The notes beneath the pieces are model-generated. The model did no database searches and was not told the origin of the DNA. It saw nothing but the letters and a program-made list of their open reading frames with translations. The position numbers and the translations under genes are program-made. From Pseudomonadota bacterium (GTDB lineage Bacteria > Desulfobacterota > Desulfovibrionia > Desulfovibrionales > Desulfovibrionaceae), in NCBI GenBank assembly GCA_023426275.1, contig JAFABC010000107.1, positions 1 through 7,708 of the forward strand: a stretch of 7,708 nucleotides of DNA. Reading direction: 5' to 3'. Positions 5,803 to 7,708 of this stretch are shown piece after piece. Position 1 is the first letter of the stretch. Each line of letters starts with the position of its first letter.

Positions 5803-7020
5803 ATGGCCGTGGTTCCCTCTCCAGCCCACAAAGCCGTGGCCTTGGCCGGCATTGTCCTGTTCCTGGCGCTGATCTGCCTGCCCATGGTGGACAACGTCTT
5901 CGACGTGGCTCCGGACGTGTACCTCATGGAAAACGATCCGACCCCGTTGCCCAATTTCTCCATTTCCCAGATCTTCAAGTCGTTCAACGTGCTGCAACGC
6001 GGCTATCTGGAAAAGACCTTCGGCTTCCGCAAGCTGCTCGTGCGCCTGGAGAACATCCTGGACATCTTCTGGTTGCGCGCCTCCAACCAGTACCAGACGG
6101 TCATCAAGGGCAAAAAGGACTGGCTGTTCCTGTCCCAGGAGAACAACGAACTCAACGTCATCCAGGACTACCGCTCGGCCCACCTGTTCACCCCGGAGCA
6201 GATCGCCCGCTGGGTGGACATCTATCGCGCCCGGTACGAATGGCTGGCCGCCCAGGGCATCCGCTACCTGATCGTGATCGCCCCCAACAAACACACGGTC
6301 TATCCGGAGTTCCTGCCGGGCCAATACAACCGGGTCAACGCCGTCAGCCGCACGGACCAGCTCGTCAACGCCCTGCGAAAGGCCCACATTCCGGTGCTCG
6401 ACCTGCGGCCGACCCTGGAAAAGGTCAAAAAGCAGGCGCAGGTCTACTACCGCACCGACACCCACTGGAACACCTTCGGCGCCTTTGCCGGCTACGTGCA
6501 GATCATGAAGCGGCTGGGCCAGTGGTTCCCGGAATTCGAGCCCGAAATCCGCGGCGACTACGACATCACCATCGCCCCGGACCTGCACGGCGGTCTGGCC
6601 AGCATGCTGGCCCTTGGCGACTACTTCCCGGAAAGCCGGACGGTGTTTACGCCCAAGTTCCAGCGCAAGGCCGTCAAGACCGAGGCCCCCCTGCCGACGC
6701 CGCCTTATTTTCAGCCCACCGTGACCACCGACACCCACGATCCGTCCAAGCCGGCGGCGGTGATCTTCCGGGATTCCTTTGCCCACGAGCTCATCCCGTT
6801 TTTGTCCGAGCACTTCGACAAGGCCGTCTACGTCTGGCCCTACCCGTCCACGTCGCGCTCGGTGCGCTTCTTCGACAAGGAGCTCATTGAGAAAGAAAAG
6901 CCGGCCGTGGTCATCGACGAGTTCGTGGAACGCTATTTCACGGAATTCCCGGCCGAACCCAATACGCCGCCGCCGCCCAAACCCAAGCACCAGCCGTTGC
7001 CGACGCCCGCCGCGCCCTGA
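5803..7020 (+). CDS. AlgJ/AlgX-like SGNH acetyltransferase (DHHW-type)
   Basis: Extracytoplasmic polysaccharide O-acetyltransferase candidate of 405 aa. A hydrophobic stretch at about 11-29 serves as a signal anchor. The following domain has the features of the AlgJ/AlgX/AlgV group: GKKDWLFL (103-110), YYRTDTHWNTFGAFAGY (215-231) holding the Asp219-x-His221-Trp222 signature, DLHGGLASML (260-269), and FRDSFAHELIPFLSEHF (322-338) with Ser325 as the predicted nucleophile. The catalytic triad Ser325/His221/Asp219 is therefore intact. It should receive acetyl groups delivered by the MBOAT protein encoded 10 bp upstream and transfer them to a glycan. The last 20 residues are proline-rich (from about 387, NTPPPPKPKHQPLP), beyond the catalytic fold. 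No carbohydrate-binding module like that of AlgX is seen. AAGG lies about 9 nt before the ATG. Confidence 0.92.
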   Translation: MAVVPSPAHKAVALAGIVLFLALICLPMVDNVFDVAPDVYLMENDPTPLPNFSISQIFKSFNVLQRGYLEKTFGFRKLLVRLENILDIFWLRASNQYQTVIKGKKDWLFLSQENNELNVIQDYRSAHLFTPEQIARWVDIYRARYEWLAAQGIRYLIVIAPNKHTVYPEFLPGQYNRVNAVSRTDQLVNALRKAHIPVLDLRPTLEKVKKQAQVYYRTDTHWNTFGAFAGYVQIMKRLGQWFPEFEPEIRGDYDITIAPDLHGGLASMLALGDYFPESRTVFTPKFQRKAVKTEAPLPTPPYFQPTVTTDTHDPSKPAAVIFRDSFAHELIPFLSEHFDKAVYVWPYPSTSRSVRFFDKELIEKEKPAVVIDEFVERYFTEFPAEPNTPPPPKPKHQPLPTPAAP

Positions 7021-7047
7021 TTCCGCATTCCGGGAGTCCGGTGGCCC

Positions 7048-7061
7048 GCCGTCCCGACGGC
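7048..7061 (+). other. Small hairpin ahead of the thpR ribosome site
   Basis: GCCGTC (7048-7053) and GACGGC (7056-7061) are perfect inverted arms; a practical fold is a 5-bp stem with a 4-nt loop. It ends 1 nt before the ribosome site of the phosphodiesterase gene and could tune its translation, or be chance. Confidence 0.3.
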
Positions 7062-7062
7062 A

Positions 7063-7068
7063 GAGAGG
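7063..7068 (+). promoter_or_regulatory. Ribosome binding site deciding the thpR start
   Basis: GAGAGG, 8 nt before the ATG at 7077. It supports this start over an in-frame GTG at 7041, which has no ribosome site and would add 12 non-conserved residues. Confidence 0.65.
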
Positions 7069-7076
7069 TTTTCGGC

Positions 7077-7661
7077 ATGGAAGCAGGCTCCATCCGCGCC
7101 TTCATCGGCATCGCCCTGCCCCCGGCCTGCCAGCAGCAGGCCGAACGCCTGGGCCGGGCCATCGCCGCCATCGCCGCCGGCCCGGCCAGTCCGGTGCGGG
7201 CCGCCACCGTCCATCTGACGCTCAAATTCCTGGGTGACACCCCGCCTTCCGGGCCGCACGGCATCGAGGCCGTGACCCGGGCCCTGGAGGGCGTCGTCTT
7301 CGCGCCCTTTTCCCTGCATTTTCGCGGCGGCGGCTTTTTCCCGGACAGCCGCCGCCCCCGCGTGGCCTGGGCCGGCCTGGACCAGGGAGCGGGCGCCTGC
7401 CAGACCCTGGCCGCCGCCGTGGACGCCGCCCTGGCGCCCCTCGGCATCGCGCCCGAGGCCCGGCCCTACCGCCCGCACCTGACCCTGGCCCGGTTGCGCC
7501 AGCCCGGCCGCGACGCCGACTGGGGGCAGGCCCTGCGCCGCCTGGCCGAGGCCGACTGGCCGGTGGTGCCGGTGACGGACTTCATCCTGTGGCGCTCGGT
7601 CCTCTCCCCCGGCGGCGCCCGCCACGAACCCCTGGCCCGATTTTCAGCAACGGGCGTATAA
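7077..7661 (+). CDS. thpR: RNA 2',3'-cyclic phosphodiesterase (2H family, LigT/ThpR)
   Basis: Cytosolic 2H phosphoesterase of 194 aa, close to the usual length of ThpR, which hydrolyses 2',3'-cyclic phosphates to 2'-phosphates on RNA ends and shows RNA ligase activity in vitro. Both catalytic HxTx motifs are present: HLTLKFLG with His46/Thr48 and HLTLARL with His134/Thr136. The N-terminus IRAFIGIALPP (6-16) and the GGGFFPDSRRPRVAWAGL block (84-101) are also typical. Before the first motif the usual W-x-x-PE-N-L-type segment is shortened to VRAATV. The gene lies 56 bp after the acetyltransferase on the same strand with no terminator between, so read-through expression is likely; a functional link with glycan acetylation is not evident. 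Confidence 0.92.
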   Translation: MEAGSIRAFIGIALPPACQQQAERLGRAIAAIAAGPASPVRAATVHLTLKFLGDTPPSGPHGIEAVTRALEGVVFAPFSLHFRGGGFFPDSRRPRVAWAGLDQGAGACQTLAAAVDAALAPLGIAPEARPYRPHLTLARLRQPGRDADWGQALRRLAEADWPVVPVTDFILWRSVLSPGGARHEPLARFSATGV

Positions 7662-7680
7662 AAGAAGAAGAATGAAGATG

Positions 7681-7708
7681 CCTCCGGCGGCCGGGAGGGG
7701 CACTGCCC
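7681..7708. repeat. Truncated GC-rich palindromic repeat at the right edge
   Basis: CCTCCGGCGG is followed by CCGGGAGGGG (7691-7700), a 10-mer identical to positions 90-99 in the left-end array. A stem GGGC-ACT-GCCC (7698-7708) is cut by the window edge and would probably continue into a longer palindrome. It lies 20 bp past the thpR stop, after a purine-rich AAGAAGAAGAATGAAG spacer. Likely the same dispersed repeat class, placed at a gene 3' end as at the left edge. Confidence 0.55.

Noticed and set aside
4272..5987. 571-aa minus-strand open frame covering the MBOAT gene
   Set aside because: It is antisense to a gene with unmistakable family motifs; its composition (rich in Gly, His, Gln, Glu, Asp) is the complement of a GC-biased coding frame, and it has no recognisable domain.
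5773..6990. 405-aa minus-strand open frame across the AlgJ-like gene
   Set aside because: Antisense product of GC-biased codon use with no known motif; the plus-strand gene has intact catalytic signatures.

Overview
The window is GC-rich, densely coded bacterial DNA. Gene content, very high GC and palindromic GGGTCC-type intergenic repeats suggest a high-GC member of the Desulfovibrionaceae (Desulfovibrio/Solidesulfovibrio type). That placement is an inference from general resemblance; no rRNA or other phylogenetic marker is present. All seven complete, clearly placed genes belong to known families, plus one methyltransferase of unknown substrate.

Left part (1-2450, minus strand). A tandem array of GC-rich palindromes (about 86-159) lies just downstream of an Old Yellow Enzyme of the YqjM class. 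Upstream of that gene, after a strong hairpin, is a two-gene lrgA-lrgB (cidA-cidB type) membrane operon whose genes overlap by 11 bp. lrgA is divergently transcribed from a LysR-type regulator (2540-3421). The 94-bp divergent gap contains three alternating copies of GGAAT/ATTCC that look like a LysR operator. In other bacteria LrgAB/PftAB proteins have been linked to pyruvate transport or to murein hydrolase control, usually under LysR or LytTR regulators, so this is best read as a self-contained regulator-transporter module.

Middle (3446-4334). A minus-strand class I SAM-dependent methyltransferase converges on the LysR gene, separated by a short hairpin. A 187-bp non-coding stretch follows and should hold the promoter of the next operon.

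Right part (4335-7661, plus strand). An MBOAT O-acyltransferase (AlgI/PatA type) is followed 10 bp later by an AlgJ/AlgX-type SGNH acetyltransferase with an N-terminal membrane anchor. Together they form a minimal polysaccharide O-acetylation pair: the MBOAT protein passes acetyl groups across the membrane and the AlgJ-like protein places them on an extracytoplasmic glycan. No glycan synthesis genes are in the window, so the acceptor is unknown. A ThpR/LigT-family RNA 2',3'-cyclic phosphodiesterase follows 56 bp later and may be co-transcribed. The window ends inside another GC-rich palindromic repeat that shares a 10-mer with the array at the left end.

I found no CRISPR array, tRNA, rRNA, insertion sequence or defence/phage gene. 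The most notable signals are the repeat family at both ends, the triple half-site operator, and the acetylation pair with a proline-rich tail. None of these amounts to a clearly new system.
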